DNA of 64,000 bases from Glebionis coronaria (taxonomy: Eukaryota; Streptophyta; Magnoliopsida; Asterales; Asteraceae), in the NCBI GenBank assembly GCA_025667525.1, contig CM046882.1:26129394-26193393 (forward strand), written 5' to 3'. A model generated the notes under the pieces. The model ran no database searches and was not told where the DNA came from. It saw nothing but the letters and a program-made list of their open reading frames with translations. The position numbers and the translations under genes are program-made. This document shows positions 25,931 to 37,772 of this stretch, in pieces; positions within the stretch are counted from its first letter, which is position 1; each line of letters opens with the position of its first letter.

Positions 25931-27748
25931 CTGCCCAATACATGGCACACAACTTTTTACTAACTAAACTCAGCTTGCTAAGTTAACAAGATTGTAATTA
26001 TATGATACTACGTATAATTTATTTGGACACCTTGGACAGGGTGATTATAGGTAGCAAATTTTAGTTAGAGTGCTAATAGATCAATACAGGCAAACTTTTA
26101 GACAGTGTAACGTTAACATGTACATCATCGACTCGTTGAATGTTGAATGTCCCATATGTTGTCACTTTATTAAGCGAAGTAACTTGGTTTCATAGTCCTC
26201 AATATGTGGGTGTGATTCAACATACTCTCACCATTCCACTGGACGTTCTTCCTATTAAAACAAGTCCACAAATAATAGTAAGTTATTTCAATATTTATTA
26301 CTCTGTAGTAGTGAATCACTAAAAATGGCTACTCGTAAAGAGGTATACATACTTTCAAAATGTTCACGTAACGTGTCATTCATCCAATTTATCTCAACCA
26401 CCTGAACCTCGCTTAAGCTTGAACAACCAACCCATTTGACTCATCGACCTCGTCCGCTCGCCAGCCTAGTTGACCCATTTGACCCGACATACCCGTTTTC
26501 TCCAACAAACCCATATAACCTAGTCCTACTTGACCTGCTCATAATTGAGAGCTAAAACGCAGCCATACAATCAATTATACATGGTCAAAATTAGCACATA
26601 TAGTATACTCATATATGTAGTACAAATACATAGAAAATTGTACTCTAGTAGTGTTCTTCCAATCAATTATGTAAAATACTCTTATTAATCAATATAATAA
26701 CATCAGCAAATCCAAATTAAACTAAGATAAATGTAACAATTACAATTGTATTCAAATACTTGAAACCATACAAATGAAAATCCAAATAATAAACTACTTC
26801 TGCTAACAAACTTTAGACACATGAAAAAAAACAAATCATCATCTATAGCCCAATAATCTTATAAAAATGAAGCAACCACCTGCGATTCATAATAGTACCA
26901 TATGAAGTATATATAGGCAAACAAATGAATGTAGAGGATAATTGCTATTTTTGCTAAATTGGTGATTAGTTCAAAATGTATCAATCTACTTTTTACACCT
27001 AACCAATAACCAATATCTGTAATTCAACCATTTTAGGCGAAACCCACTAAAATGTTGGTCATTACCCAAGAAATAGTTTAAATCCTGCACTTTACCATTT
27101 TGAACTTAATCTATGACATCAACTAGCACAACAAAAACACCCATTTATCAGATTCAATAAAACTATTAATTTCAACAATTCCATCCTAAAATTAATTCAT
27201 AATTACCTACAATACAAAAAACATATAAAGAAACACAACTTATTCCAGAATAAAAATTACCAACAAAATAAAGGAGATATATTACAAAGGTTATTGAACA
27301 ACAATATCAATTGTAGCAGCTTGTTACCTCCAATTTAGCTTCGTGTCTCTGGCTTGGTTGCATAATAAAGGTGGTATGTGACAGAAATGATGTGCAACGG
27401 TGGTGATGGTGGTTGTGTGGGACGGTGGTTAAGTGGGGTAGAAAAAGTTTGGGCTTTTGTGAAAGTAATGAACTACGGTGGGAAATAAGCCGCCCAAAAA
27501 TTTTAAGGTTTTCAATTTAGTTTCAAGACCCGCCTAGTGAGGCTTACAAACGAATAAATAATGAAACAATAGAGCCCGGTATGTGAATGAAAACATGTCT
27601 CTATTCCTTTTCATCATAGTGCCCGGTTTTCATAATGGAAACATGGCTTTATTCCCATTTTAAAAACATAAAATCTCTATAGAGCCCGTTTTTAATTAGG
27701 AAGGGGCTTTATTAAGAGAGCTCTATTTCAAATTGTGTAGTAGTGAAA

Positions 27749-28800
27749 TTGACTTCGTGTCAGTTCAACCGATAAGTAACCAATCTTTTATAAACATTAA
27801 ACAGAACGGTCTGGTTCGCTTGTTTCACAATATATGAATTTAGTTGTATAAAAGAAAAAAAAATTATGCCAGATAGACTAAATCAATATCTATGAGAATC
27901 TGTAGAAGATCTATGTGACTAGACACCAAGTCTTTTGGATATTTGGAAAATGACCAACCTTTCTATAAACCAGAAAGAAACATGGGAAATATTAGTCTTA
28001 GAGATGAACTCTCGTATAGGCGTATAGGTCCGAAGAGCTGGAGACAGCCCACGTTCATGGAAAGTGATACCACGAACGATAAAGTCAAGATTCGCGAAGA
28101 TAGCAAAGACTTTAGTCTACGTTGTACCGTATTAAGAGAGGGACAAGCAATAGTGTTTTCGTTGTGTTAATCGAGTTGTTGGCGACTTGGCACCATCAAA
28201 TCGTAGTCGAAATGTAGGTAATAAAGTCCGGATTGTGATCTTCCACAATGGATATTGTCACTCATGGGGGGTCTAAAATGTTTCAAAACCTTAAACTCTT
28301 TCAACTCTCAAATCCAAAACTTGATTTTTGGGCCAAATGATGTAATACTACTTATCCTATTCAAACCATGTTCCTTCAACATGGGCAAGTTTTGATAGCG
28401 TCCATGACTATCATAACACGCCCGCAAAGACAAAATCGTACACCATACGAGCAAAGGTTAGCCACGATACATTAAACCTTAGAAAAAGTTCGACCGTGAA
28501 ACACGCAAAGGCTATATACATATGTATCACCTGCTTTGTGTGTCATATCATTCTTTCTCTTCCGGAATAAGTAACCCGGAATGAAAATGCTAAAATGTAC
28601 AAAACAGACGAAACCTTAAATTTGTAGATCAGCTGCAGATACTTTTCATAGTACTCTGTATCATTTATCAAATGATGATTTGCAAGAAAAAAGAAAAGAA
28701 ATTGCTCATAGAGTTAAAGCGGATTTTGAAATTCTGGACGTCACACTAATCCTGAAACACGGGTTTTAGTTTAGTCACAATCATGATCAAGTAAAGATAA
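27749..28800. other. Spacer with an unrecognised 75-codon frame
   Basis: A plus-strand frame at 27943-28170 is less AT-rich than its surroundings and contains MESDTTNDKVKIREDSKDF and LRCTVLREGQAIVFSLC. It might be a decayed exon, but I know no match and see no splice borders that support it. Nothing else is visible. Confidence 0.3.
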
Positions 28801-28813
28801 GATAAATATTTGC

Positions 28814-28953
28814 TTACGTCCGGCCAAGTCGATCTCTGCTATGAATTCCACGATATCGTATGTTATGTAGCTGAAAAATGTATACCTTCGCAACAGAAGC
28901 TCCAGTTGCAAATTTCTTTCCAAGTTTCTTGGAAGCGTCACTCAGTTTAACAC
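28814..28953 (-). pseudogene. Fragment of a DENR/DRP-like SUI1-domain gene
   Basis: The block 28953-28886 has an AG acceptor and GT donor and encodes VKLSDASKKLGKKFATGASV, as in the SUI1 domain of the density-regulated protein that acts in translation re-initiation. Twenty-five bases further, 28860-28814 encodes YDIVEFIAEIDLAGR, resembling the later YDIVEFI part. The section that normally joins them is missing, and no other exon is found within several kilobases. A truncated, transposed or decayed copy. Confidence 0.6.
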
Positions 28954-28959
28954 CTGCGA

Positions 28960-30800
28960 TTATTTTGTTAATATGTGAGAACATTCAAGATAAATGATTA
29001 GTCAAAACATTATGAACAGTATATAGCTTAACAAAAAGATCAAGACCTTTTAGTGTGTACAATTCGGTAGTCCACACTTTCCTCATGTGTGGGGATAAAT
29101 AGTGTAACAAAATTTTTGTGGATCGTCACTTTTATGAGTAAATTTATAAATAGATTATACACAAAAGTTTGTGTTAAGAAATACTTGAAAAGTTAACTTG
29201 ATAGTGTGAACAAACAAGAAAAAGATGCGCTGTTTAAAGTACGCATAATTATAAAAATTCCACTTAAAAGTGTGAAGAAACCGGTATATTATAAAAAGGT
29301 TCACACTTAAAGTGTGACAAATCAACTAAACAAATTATATCTAGATTTTAATATCCAGATTTTCAAAATCCGGAATTTAATATCCAGATTTTTAATATTT
29401 AGATATTTACAAATTGATAACTCCAGATTTTCAGATACTATAGTTATTAACTCTAGAAGTGTACTGAGAAAAGTTATTTATTTTTTATAAATAAGCAGTT
29501 TAAAATTTTGAAGTTAGAATAGATATTCGATTTTACATGATGTTTGAGATAATCATTTTATAATCATATTTAGTATGGTTTTGTAAGTAATTTAATATCA
29601 TATACGTATAAGTTTTGTTTTACATACAAATCTTCTACATGGGACAAAATTGGTTAACCATTAATATATCCGACTTAAAATGTTTCAGGATTAATAAGTT
29701 ATCATAAGAGAATGATTTGGGAATATCCATGGACGTAGTTTGAAGTTGGGAATACGAGATGACGATGATATGGAGGATTTTTCATCGCCAGAAGATACTA
29801 GTTTTATTTAATTTGTTTGTTAATATGTTTATCGTAGGGTTTTATATTTTTATTTCGGATTTAGGATTGCTTACCCGAACATGCTTATTTGATTTAATGA
29901 ATTAAACTAGTTGTCATTAAGTTTGTTAAGTTTGATCGCATATTCTCTCTTCTATAGTAATTAAGTTGGATATGTTTTTGTTGGTTTTCTTGCAACGCAT
30001 CAACATTTCTAGGAAAGATATCAGCAGGTGCCAGTTCTACATGGACATGTTTGCTGAATGCCGCAGAACTGGAACTGCAACTCATGTTGCTAGCTTTTGA
30101 AGACAACCATGAAATTATGTAGTTAAATTTGATCAAAGTCTTTTGCGAATTTTTGTCATAAATTATGTTGTATATTTATGTTGGATGAATTATTGAAATA
30201 ATGTTGGTAAATGTTGGAATTTGATTTTTTTAAAGATTGTTAATTGATAAAATTAGAAATATATTGCAAATGAATATTCTAGAAGTTGCATAACTTTAAA
30301 AGAACATAAAATACTATTAGAACCCTTAAGTCACTATGAAAATGCAAGTTGTATAAAATGTAGTTTAAATATATTAATTATAAAAGTATAAAAAAAGAAT
30401 TTTTTTTAATTTAAAAATGTACGAGTGGTATAAAATTTACACTAACACATTCTTATACAATTTATACTTGCATCTTGCACATTTATGGTGGATAGGGATA
30501 TTTTGATAAATTTGTTAAAGTTCCATAGGTAGCATAAGATAACATAAGGTAGGATACCGTAACTTAAGTAGCATGGTTTAATTTTAGAAGTTTTAAGTAG
30601 CATATGATATTTTGGCAAATGGACCAAATTTATGGTCTATTTGAATAATTACCCCTTTAGAGATCATATGATAACTAATAGTCCAGCCCATTATTCATGT
30701 TAAATATTATTGGCCCATATGTCTATGAATACTTTTTGAATAATGTAATATATCACATAACATTTTAGAGAGTTACTAAAACCTATCGATAATCTTATGT
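28960..30800. other. AT-rich spacer with AGTGTGA-type short inverted motifs
   Basis: Between 29050 and 29330 variants of CACACTTTT/AAAAGTGTGA occur on both strands (for example TTAAAAGTGTGAAGAA, TTCACACTTAAAGTGTGAC). This resembles the subterminal repeat region of a DNA transposon, but no terminus was found. The minus frame at 29894-30136 is unrecognised. Confidence 0.3.
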
Positions 30801-30823
30801 ATGATATCAAAACCTTCCGATAA

Positions 30824-30840
30824 AGGCTATAAATAGAGGA
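30824..30840 (+). promoter_or_regulatory. TATA-box promoter motif, possibly of an LTR remnant
   Basis: GGCTATAAATAGAGGACA is a strong plant TATA context. It is followed by about 60 bp up to AAACTGTAAATATAAGG, but by no open frame. The arrangement is typical of an LTR promoter; a solo LTR could not be delimited. Confidence 0.3.
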
Positions 30841-30970
30841 CATCCTCTCAATTCTAACGATCTAGTTTCAAACTGTAAATATAAGGAAATACATACACAT
30901 CTTTAGTAGGATTAAAGACATTTTCAACTTGAAAGTAACTTGATAGGTTATATTTGTCAATCATTAATGT

Positions 30971-32450
30971 ATCTATAATAAAAGAGGGGAATCACGTTCC
31001 CCTAGGAATAGTGACCCCCTCACAGCCCCAATATTATATTCTCTCTACTCACAAACACATACACCTCTACATATATCTCTCAATCTGCTACTATTGATAT
31101 AATAAAAAACGTGATTTCACCCACGTTGCCAGTTTGATCTCTTGAAACATGATCATGGTCGTTGATTTGCCAAAGAAACGGGGTAGAGGGTTAAAAGTGA
31201 GCCTCAACCGTTGATTATGGGTGCACCGTTTTCTATTGTGGGTTTGTGGTACACAAAAGGGATCTTGCGGTTAGCAATCGACCTCAGCCGTTGATTGGGG
31301 TTCATCCGTTTTCTGTTTGGGTTTGGTGTAAAAAAACAAGATCTAATCCGTTCATTATTTCCTATTAAATCGTGGTCGTCCATTGGTGTTTGGTGTGTTG
31401 ATATGTTTATGCCCGTCATTTCATCACAAATGTAAAAACATCAGATCCATGGTCTCTCTTTCTCTCAGATCCATGGTTTACTTCTGGATTTAGTAAACTT
31501 TTTTGTTTCGACATAAGTTTATGTTGACTAACTATTTTAGTTACGCTTCGGGGTTTTCATTATTGGGTTTTATAAGAATAGGGTTTTGATTATTGGGGTT
31601 TATATGCTTATTCTTATAGGCTATTGATTATTGGGGTTTAGATGCTTATTCTTATTAGTATCCATTCGTCAAAATTGAAGGTCTACTACCTTTATGATAA
31701 TTGGTTGTCGTGGTATGCGTTGTCACAGGTTTATGGCCCTTGATTTTCCTTTATTCTTAAAATTGGTTAGAATTACGAATGAATGCCGCTTGCCTTTATG
31801 GTAATACGTATGCGGCTGTTTCTTTTGTTACCGCTATCCATTGCAGGCGATGATAGTAGAGATGCGTCCTAATAGTGGTAAGCTCATCCGCATCTTGCCT
31901 TCATAGCAATATTACTGGCCTAATAAGTCGATGAAGTGATAAACACAAGTGGTATTCAATTTATGCTATGTGCTTGCTAATACATGTTTTGAAACAAGTT
32001 GCGTGTTATCACGGTTTACTTGCAGCCGTATCTTAGCGGGGCAGTCGCTTCATAAATGTGATTGCAGCCATGCCGGATGCTCGCGGTGTTATCCTACATT
32101 CACTTACGGTTTCTTTTCTGATGTCATGATGTTTTAGAATTAATGGCGAGGATGATATTACATTTGTGCATTACTATTGATCACGGTGAGGGTTAACGAT
32201 CTTGGCGGGGCAGCACCACGAACACGGTGTTTGCAGCCATGTCGGGTCGATTCCTCTTTTATTTGTGTCAGCACTCTCAAATCTGAGCCTATATTTACTA
32301 TGTTTTCGTATCGATTACGGACAAAAAATAGTCCTTGTTGCGCCATCTAAATGTGTTCTCACTCTCACCTACGTGAAAACATATCTTGAAATACGTACAT
32401 ACAAGTGTATTTTGTTTTTTTAGCGGTTGATGTTTTGTGATGTTCAAAAA
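30971..32450 (+). mobile_element. Possible Helitron-derived region
   Basis: TCTATAATAAAAGAGGGG at 30971 and ATATAATAAAAAACGTG near 31100 resemble plant Helitron 5' ends (TC start, AATAAA-rich). A unit, ATCTTRGCGGGGCAG ... TTGCAGCCATG, occurs twice (about 32030-32090 and 32196-32252). No CTRR-ended hairpin was found, so the call is weak. Open frames here (31204-31419 minus, 31949-32137 plus) are unsupported. Confidence 0.25.
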
Positions 32451-33590
32451 AGTTCTGATTTTGATTGATTTTATTGCAGCAAATGTCTTTCACAAATATC
32501 TAAAACCTAAAAATACTGTGGCGAATGCTAATTGCGACCTTAAGGTCTGTGACCAACGTTGTTATCATTGCGGAGCATTTTGGTGATACGATTTAGAAAC
32601 ATCTTTCAGCTAAACTTCTATTGATATGGAGGTTCGGAAACTTCTTTGACCATAATTTTGGTATGATTTCTTTTTTTCTCCGTGTGTTGTAGCTAACGAA
32701 AAATGAATTCAAAATAGTGCTTAATGCCTGGCGACGTTGTCACATAGCTTAGGCCACTATGACATCATGACGAGAATTGATGTTATAATACTATATAGGC
32801 TCTAAGTAAATATATAACACTTTACTCATTCATCCCTCCTTTGATTAGGAAGTTATGTGTCGTCTGGAAACTTCAAAAATGATCAAGATGCACTTATTAT
32901 GAGTGTCAAAACATTAAACTAGTAGAACCTGGAAAAAATAAATTAAAACAAGTTAAAACTCTCTTGACCAGAATAAGAAAGTTGAACTAGAAATTACTAC
33001 CCATATGTGATTAAAAATTGAGCATCATTTAAATTAAATATCAATGGTAATGTCTACAAAGCATGGAATTGCAAGGTGTTGTATAAAACCGCACGTGTGT
33101 ATCCAGAATCCTTTTTTGCAATGTGCACAGTTGGACATGTATGGATATTTATGTGTTTGCTACTCCATAGCGTGTGACATGGGACTATTATTTTATATCT
33201 CGTGAGCATACGCTCGAGGTCGATGAGTGGAGTGGGAAAGCTAAGTATGAATATGTAAGTTAACAAATTTTATTCTTATTAACGGGGTGTTTTGGTAAAG
33301 CTTATTTATGGTTTAATGTGCAAATCACATTAAAGTAAAAAAAATGTCAAAGTAGCTTATTCTTTTCAAGGATGCATATAAGCCCTCAAGCTTGGGCTTA
33401 CCTAAGCACCCCTAATATCTTTGGTGCGCGAATTGGTGCTCATATTTCCTTTGTTCGTAAAAGGTGATTGTAAGGGTGTTGCTATTTTCCTAATGCAAGA
33501 AGGGATGATAGGAACCCTACAAGCATTGTGGGTAACTCAGTTTTTTATCTGATTTGGTTAAGTTTTCCAATGGTTCTTGATCATGATACA

Positions 33591-33684
33591 GGTTGCTTCT
33601 GTTATGACCGTGTGGAATCAAATGCAGCCTGCATATGCTGCTAACATGTGGAATGAAGCCTTGAAAAAGCGGCTTGGTACTAAG
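33591..33684 (+). other. Possible isolated exon
   Basis: Between an AG (CATGATACAG) and GT (ACTAAGGTCTGC) lies an open block encoding VASVMTVWNQMQPAYAANMW then NEALKKRLGTK. It reads like real protein and not like background, but I cannot name it, and no adjoining exon was found. The rest of 32450-34500 shows nothing. Confidence 0.3.
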
Positions 33685-34519
33685 GTCTGCTTTACTTTCC
33701 CTAGAATCGGACATGTTCTTCGAGTGATAATTTTAAATCTAGAGACGAAAAATGGACGGGATGGGTAACGGGTCAAATTGATTTAGATAAACAATGGTTC
33801 TTTTCTGGGGAATGAAGCATAATGGGTTTGGATAAACATTAGTACTTTGAGTAGGAGTTGTGTGAGTTTGATTGATCTGCAGATACTTTCCCCTATAAAT
33901 TCTTAAAGATTTAAGCGAGCCACACCGTGTATAAAAATAAGGTGCAAAAATGACCTTCTAGAGTATGAGTATAAAATCATATAAGCCTGTAACTAAAAAT
34001 AAGCTGAAATAAAGACCCCTAGGTGAGATTTTGATTGTTTTAGCTGATCAATGTTTGTAACATAGACTTATGACGGTGATATAGTATTAGTTTTAAATGA
34101 TGAATTGTTTCATTAGCTGATACACTCACACCTAAGTGTAGATAAAAATCCCTTAAATCCTTCTATGATTTTGAAATTACTAAAATAAGTAGTTGTAAGG
34201 ATGAACATTGTATAAGATACATGTTAGATAACAAGACATTAAAAACCAAAATGGTTATAAAAAAATGTTGAATGTGTTATTGTTATATTTACTGGGCGTT
34301 GTTTTTTTAATCGTTTCATACATGTTTCTTTTGTTCTTGCGCTTTTGCTGGAAGTAAACGGTCGATTGAGAGTGTCCTTCAGATTGTTGAGGTAATTCTA
34401 AATATCCTAGGGAATAAGATACGAGTATTTAAGTAACTTTAGTAGGTATATTTGTTTAGAATTCTAAAAAGGCTCTAGGGAAATTCTCCAACGAATACAT
34501 GATGTGCTCTACATGTTTT

Positions 34520-34650
34520 TCAGGTGTAGATGGCATCAAGGGCTTCTGAAATGATCACTTGAAGGCATATGTACATTATCAATCAATCCTTTGTAGACCT
34601 TCCCAAAACCACCATATCCAATAACTTTATTTCTCATCTTTTAATTCCTT
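34520..34650 (-). pseudogene. Protein-kinase fragment with glycine-rich loop
   Basis: The minus strand reads MRNKVIGYGGFGKVYKGLID then NVHMPSSDHFRSP and a stop. GYGGFGKVYKG is the ATP-binding loop of receptor-like kinases. No catalytic HRD or DFG part follows, so only about 30 codons of a kinase gene survive. Confidence 0.55.
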
Positions 34651-36008
34651 GGACTGTTCTTCTAAGGTATTTCTTTTTTACTTTGTTTTTTATAGGGTTG
34701 CTTTTGCTGCAATTCCTGAGGCGAAAAACTAAAGAAATTTTGCGGCCCAAAAGCTGATCTTCAGCAGCAATGATTGTCAAGGTATGCTTATTTGTAGAAT
34801 TAAGGAATTAAAGACCATAGAGATAACACCATGTCTTTGTTTCTGAAATGTGCTTACTTATACATTGAAGAGTTTACTATGTTCATTTAAAATGTTTACT
34901 TTAACTTAGTTTACTAAATAATACAGAGTAGTTGATATCTAGTACAATAGTCCATATTAGTTTTTTTTTTCAAATCCACCCTATTTTGATAGAACTGAAA
35001 ATCACCATTCAAATCCAAACAAATTTTGACCTGTTACCAAACTCGCCCATCTTACCCACAGGTTTCAGTCTTTATGGATGCAGTTTCTTCTTTTTGTATA
35101 TGTAACATATATGTAAATCTGTGCCATGCAGTGCCACCATGCTAGGTGCATCAACATGTTATGTAATTTTATTGGTACATGTGACGTATCTTTATACATC
35201 TGGGAATTGTCTACAGGAACTAAGCTTGGTTATCTGAGTCATTGCAAAGGTATACTCATTTTTTATTAAGTTTTATTTATAGTAAGTATAAATTTTGGAT
35301 GCTTGGATGTGTATTTTGAAAGTGATGATGTGATAGTGTGATTTAACGACAACAATCAGGGGTGAAAAAGTACTGTTTGGAAGTGCTTATGTTATTTAGA
35401 GTTCTACAAGTAGTTAGATACTCGATATCCAAGTGTTTGCCAATGTTAACGTAAGAATGAAATTGATTTTAACAATTTAAGTTGTTTTAAGGTTTGCTAA
35501 TTGGTTTTCTTATAGTTGGTATAATTCTTGGATACAGATTTTATGATTTCAAGTTTCAATAATCAAATGATCAGTTTACTAAATGCACATGCAAACACTC
35601 TTGAAATATCTTTCATAATCTTTTGTATTCAATTTCTTTTTTTGTGGAAATGTATTTGTGCTAATTGTTTATACTTTGTTCTAATATTACACCTCAGGTG
35701 CCACAATGTCATGTTTGACGGCTGATGATTCGGCCTCTTGTGGTTTTGTGGTGGCAGTGCATGACTGCCAGTTGCAGGTATATGCAATAGAATTCATGCG
35801 TACAAAACATAGTTTAACCCAACAACACACATGTGAATAGATCTAATTAAATTACGATATTTTGTCTTTAGATGTGCAAATTAAGTTGAATAGGTAGTTA
35901 CAAACCTGTAACTTCGCTTCGCTGCAATCTTTCTTCATATAATCATATTTGTATTTGGGTATGCATGTTTTTCCGTATGTTCGCACCAAACATTATATCT
36001 GCAACTCA
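34650..36008. other. Spacer without recognised features
   Basis: AT-rich. The plus frame 35528-35725 (hydrophobic, Phe/Leu-rich) is likely random. No repeat boundary or gene was found before the CACTA terminus at 36009. Confidence 0.5.
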
Positions 36009-36279
36009 CACTACTACACAATACCTTAAATAGATCACTTCATATAGCGTGGTTTTGATAAAAGCTGATCTATTTAAGAGAAATAAGAGAGAAATGTGAC
36101 TAATAGAACGGTTGTTCCGATAAAAGGCGATCTAATTAAATTCAAAAATAGTTAGAACGGTTTTTATGAAAAAAACCTTCTATTTATATTTCACAAACTA
36201 GCACGTTTAGTCTGAAATAGAACGGTTGTTAAGATAAAGGCGATCTAATTAAAGCCCAATTATTTTAGCGGACTCACTT

Positions 36280-37491
36280 TTTCACTTCCCGCTACACAAA
36301 ATTTTCATTCAGTTTAAACCTGAACCCAAATCCAATCCACCTAACACCTTTTCACTTCTCAAAATAACAAAAATCCAGTCTATTTTGCTGCCGCTAAACC
36401 TTTTCCCCAAGATCTATGAACCCTCAAAAGCTAATCCCCAAAATCTATTTCCAACAAATCATTCATCAAGATGGTTTCAACTAAAGAATAGTCGCTACAA
36501 ATCATCAATCAAGATGATGAAGGAGAAGATGCTCTGAACATCATAGATGATGAAGGAGAAGACAATCCTGATGATGAAGACAATCCAATTATTAGTCATG
36601 TTGCTATTCTATTGCTATTTAATTAATACTGATTTTTAATTAATTTGCTATTAATCTGAAACCCTAATCCCCAATTATAAAACCAAAGGTGGTTTATTTG
36701 TTATGATTGAGATGCGTTCGGAGAAGTCAGTTGTTGCGGCTTTGACTAACTATGATATTTTCACCTATTAAATATTCAACAAATTAAAACTTACACTTTG
36801 ACTGATTAACTGAGCAGTGAAATTATACATAAACGGATTATGATCATCACAACAACCATTAATGACATAATACGCCGGCAACCCCTCCACCAAAAGGTGG
36901 ATATGGTGAGTTATGAGTCTCTGATTTCGCTTTATTTTTTAGTATCGTTTTTAAATTCTTCGAAAATATGAGTTATGATGTGTCATTTGCATATCTATGA
37001 TGACTTCACCTTTCGGGAAATTACATATGTTGCCAAAAGGTGGACACGGTGGACACAACAGGTAAATACAAAAGGTTCCCAACTTGTTTGTAGAATAATA
37101 CATTCATATTGACTAGTTTTGTTTTTGTTTATTGCATCAATTTGGAATATGCTTCGTATTAATGCTGACACTACTTATGTTCTTTGAAGGAATGAGAGTG
37201 CAAATAATCACCTTACAGGGAGACGTGACTTCCCTTGTTTAAGAATAGGTAGAAGCACATATTTGTAAATTATTTGTGGTGTTAAATGGGTAAAAAAGTA
37301 CAACTCTTGATTTGGATCTGGTTGTTCCTGTTATGTTTTTCAGGAAGCTAACAAGCAAATCAGTAACTGGTCACCACCTTCATCGGCTATTGTTTCCTTG
37401 TGTATCCTAGGTTTCGATAAATTCTGACTCTTTTAAGGTTCTTTCGGCTTTAACATTTCATACTGATATTATTACTTGTCTCTTGACTAAC
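36280..37491 (+). other. Outer-CACTA interior: leader-like and acidic exon-like sequence
   Basis: 36300-36480 is C/A-rich like a plant 5' UTR. From 36471 a short plus frame (ATGGTTTCAACTAAAG...) soon meets TAG, followed by acidic codons (NQDDEGEDALNIIDDEGEDN). Small blocks further on read PPPKGGYG (about 36890) and LPKGGHGGHN (about 37035). These look like exons of a captured gene that I do not recognise. Confidence 0.3.
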
Positions 37492-37772
37492 TGTAGATTT
37501 GCTTTTAGCTAATCCGGTGGTCTAGGTGGGTGGTAGAAGGTGAAAGCCATTGTTGAGTGAGAGAGAAGAGAGGTTGTATGTGAAAGATAGAAAATGTATA
37601 AAACTAAGGAATGAAAACACAAGCAACACCCCTCCTTGGAAGCCTAGGAGGGGTATATATAGCCACACACCAACACTTAACTATACATTGAACCTAGTCT
37701 AGTCTAAGCGTGTATGACTATGATAACTAATGGGAATTCTTAAATGTCGTAACATAAAGTGAATTTCCAACA
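37492..37772 (-). repeat. 3' LTR of the young element
   Basis: 281 bp. On the minus strand it runs TGTTGGAAATTCAC ... to GCAAATCTACA and carries TATATATA within AGGGGTATATATAGCC, the likely LTR promoter. Adjacent at 37773-37784 is the polypurine tract (GGGGGAAGAT on the minus strand). Confidence 0.9.

Larger units (their letters stand above)
23904..27745. mobile_element. CACTA element A, carrying captured gene exons
   Basis: Starts CACTAATACAAAAATAG at 23904, and its right end inverted reads CACTACTACACAATTTG (ends 27745). The trinucleotide AAA flanks both sides (23901-23903 and 27746-27748). Subterminal repeats containing ATAGAGCCCGGTTTT and variants crowd 23925-24080 and 27555-27735 on both strands. 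3-bp duplication, CACTA ends and subterminal repeats define the En/Spm superfamily. There is no transposase, and the interior is filled by exons of host genes, so it is a non-autonomous, gene-capturing element. Its terminus matches that of the outer element at 36009. From 25960 to 27540 only AT-rich intron-like sequence and a possible first exon (MQPSQRHEAKLE, then GTAAC, near 27335) are seen. Confidence 0.85.
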
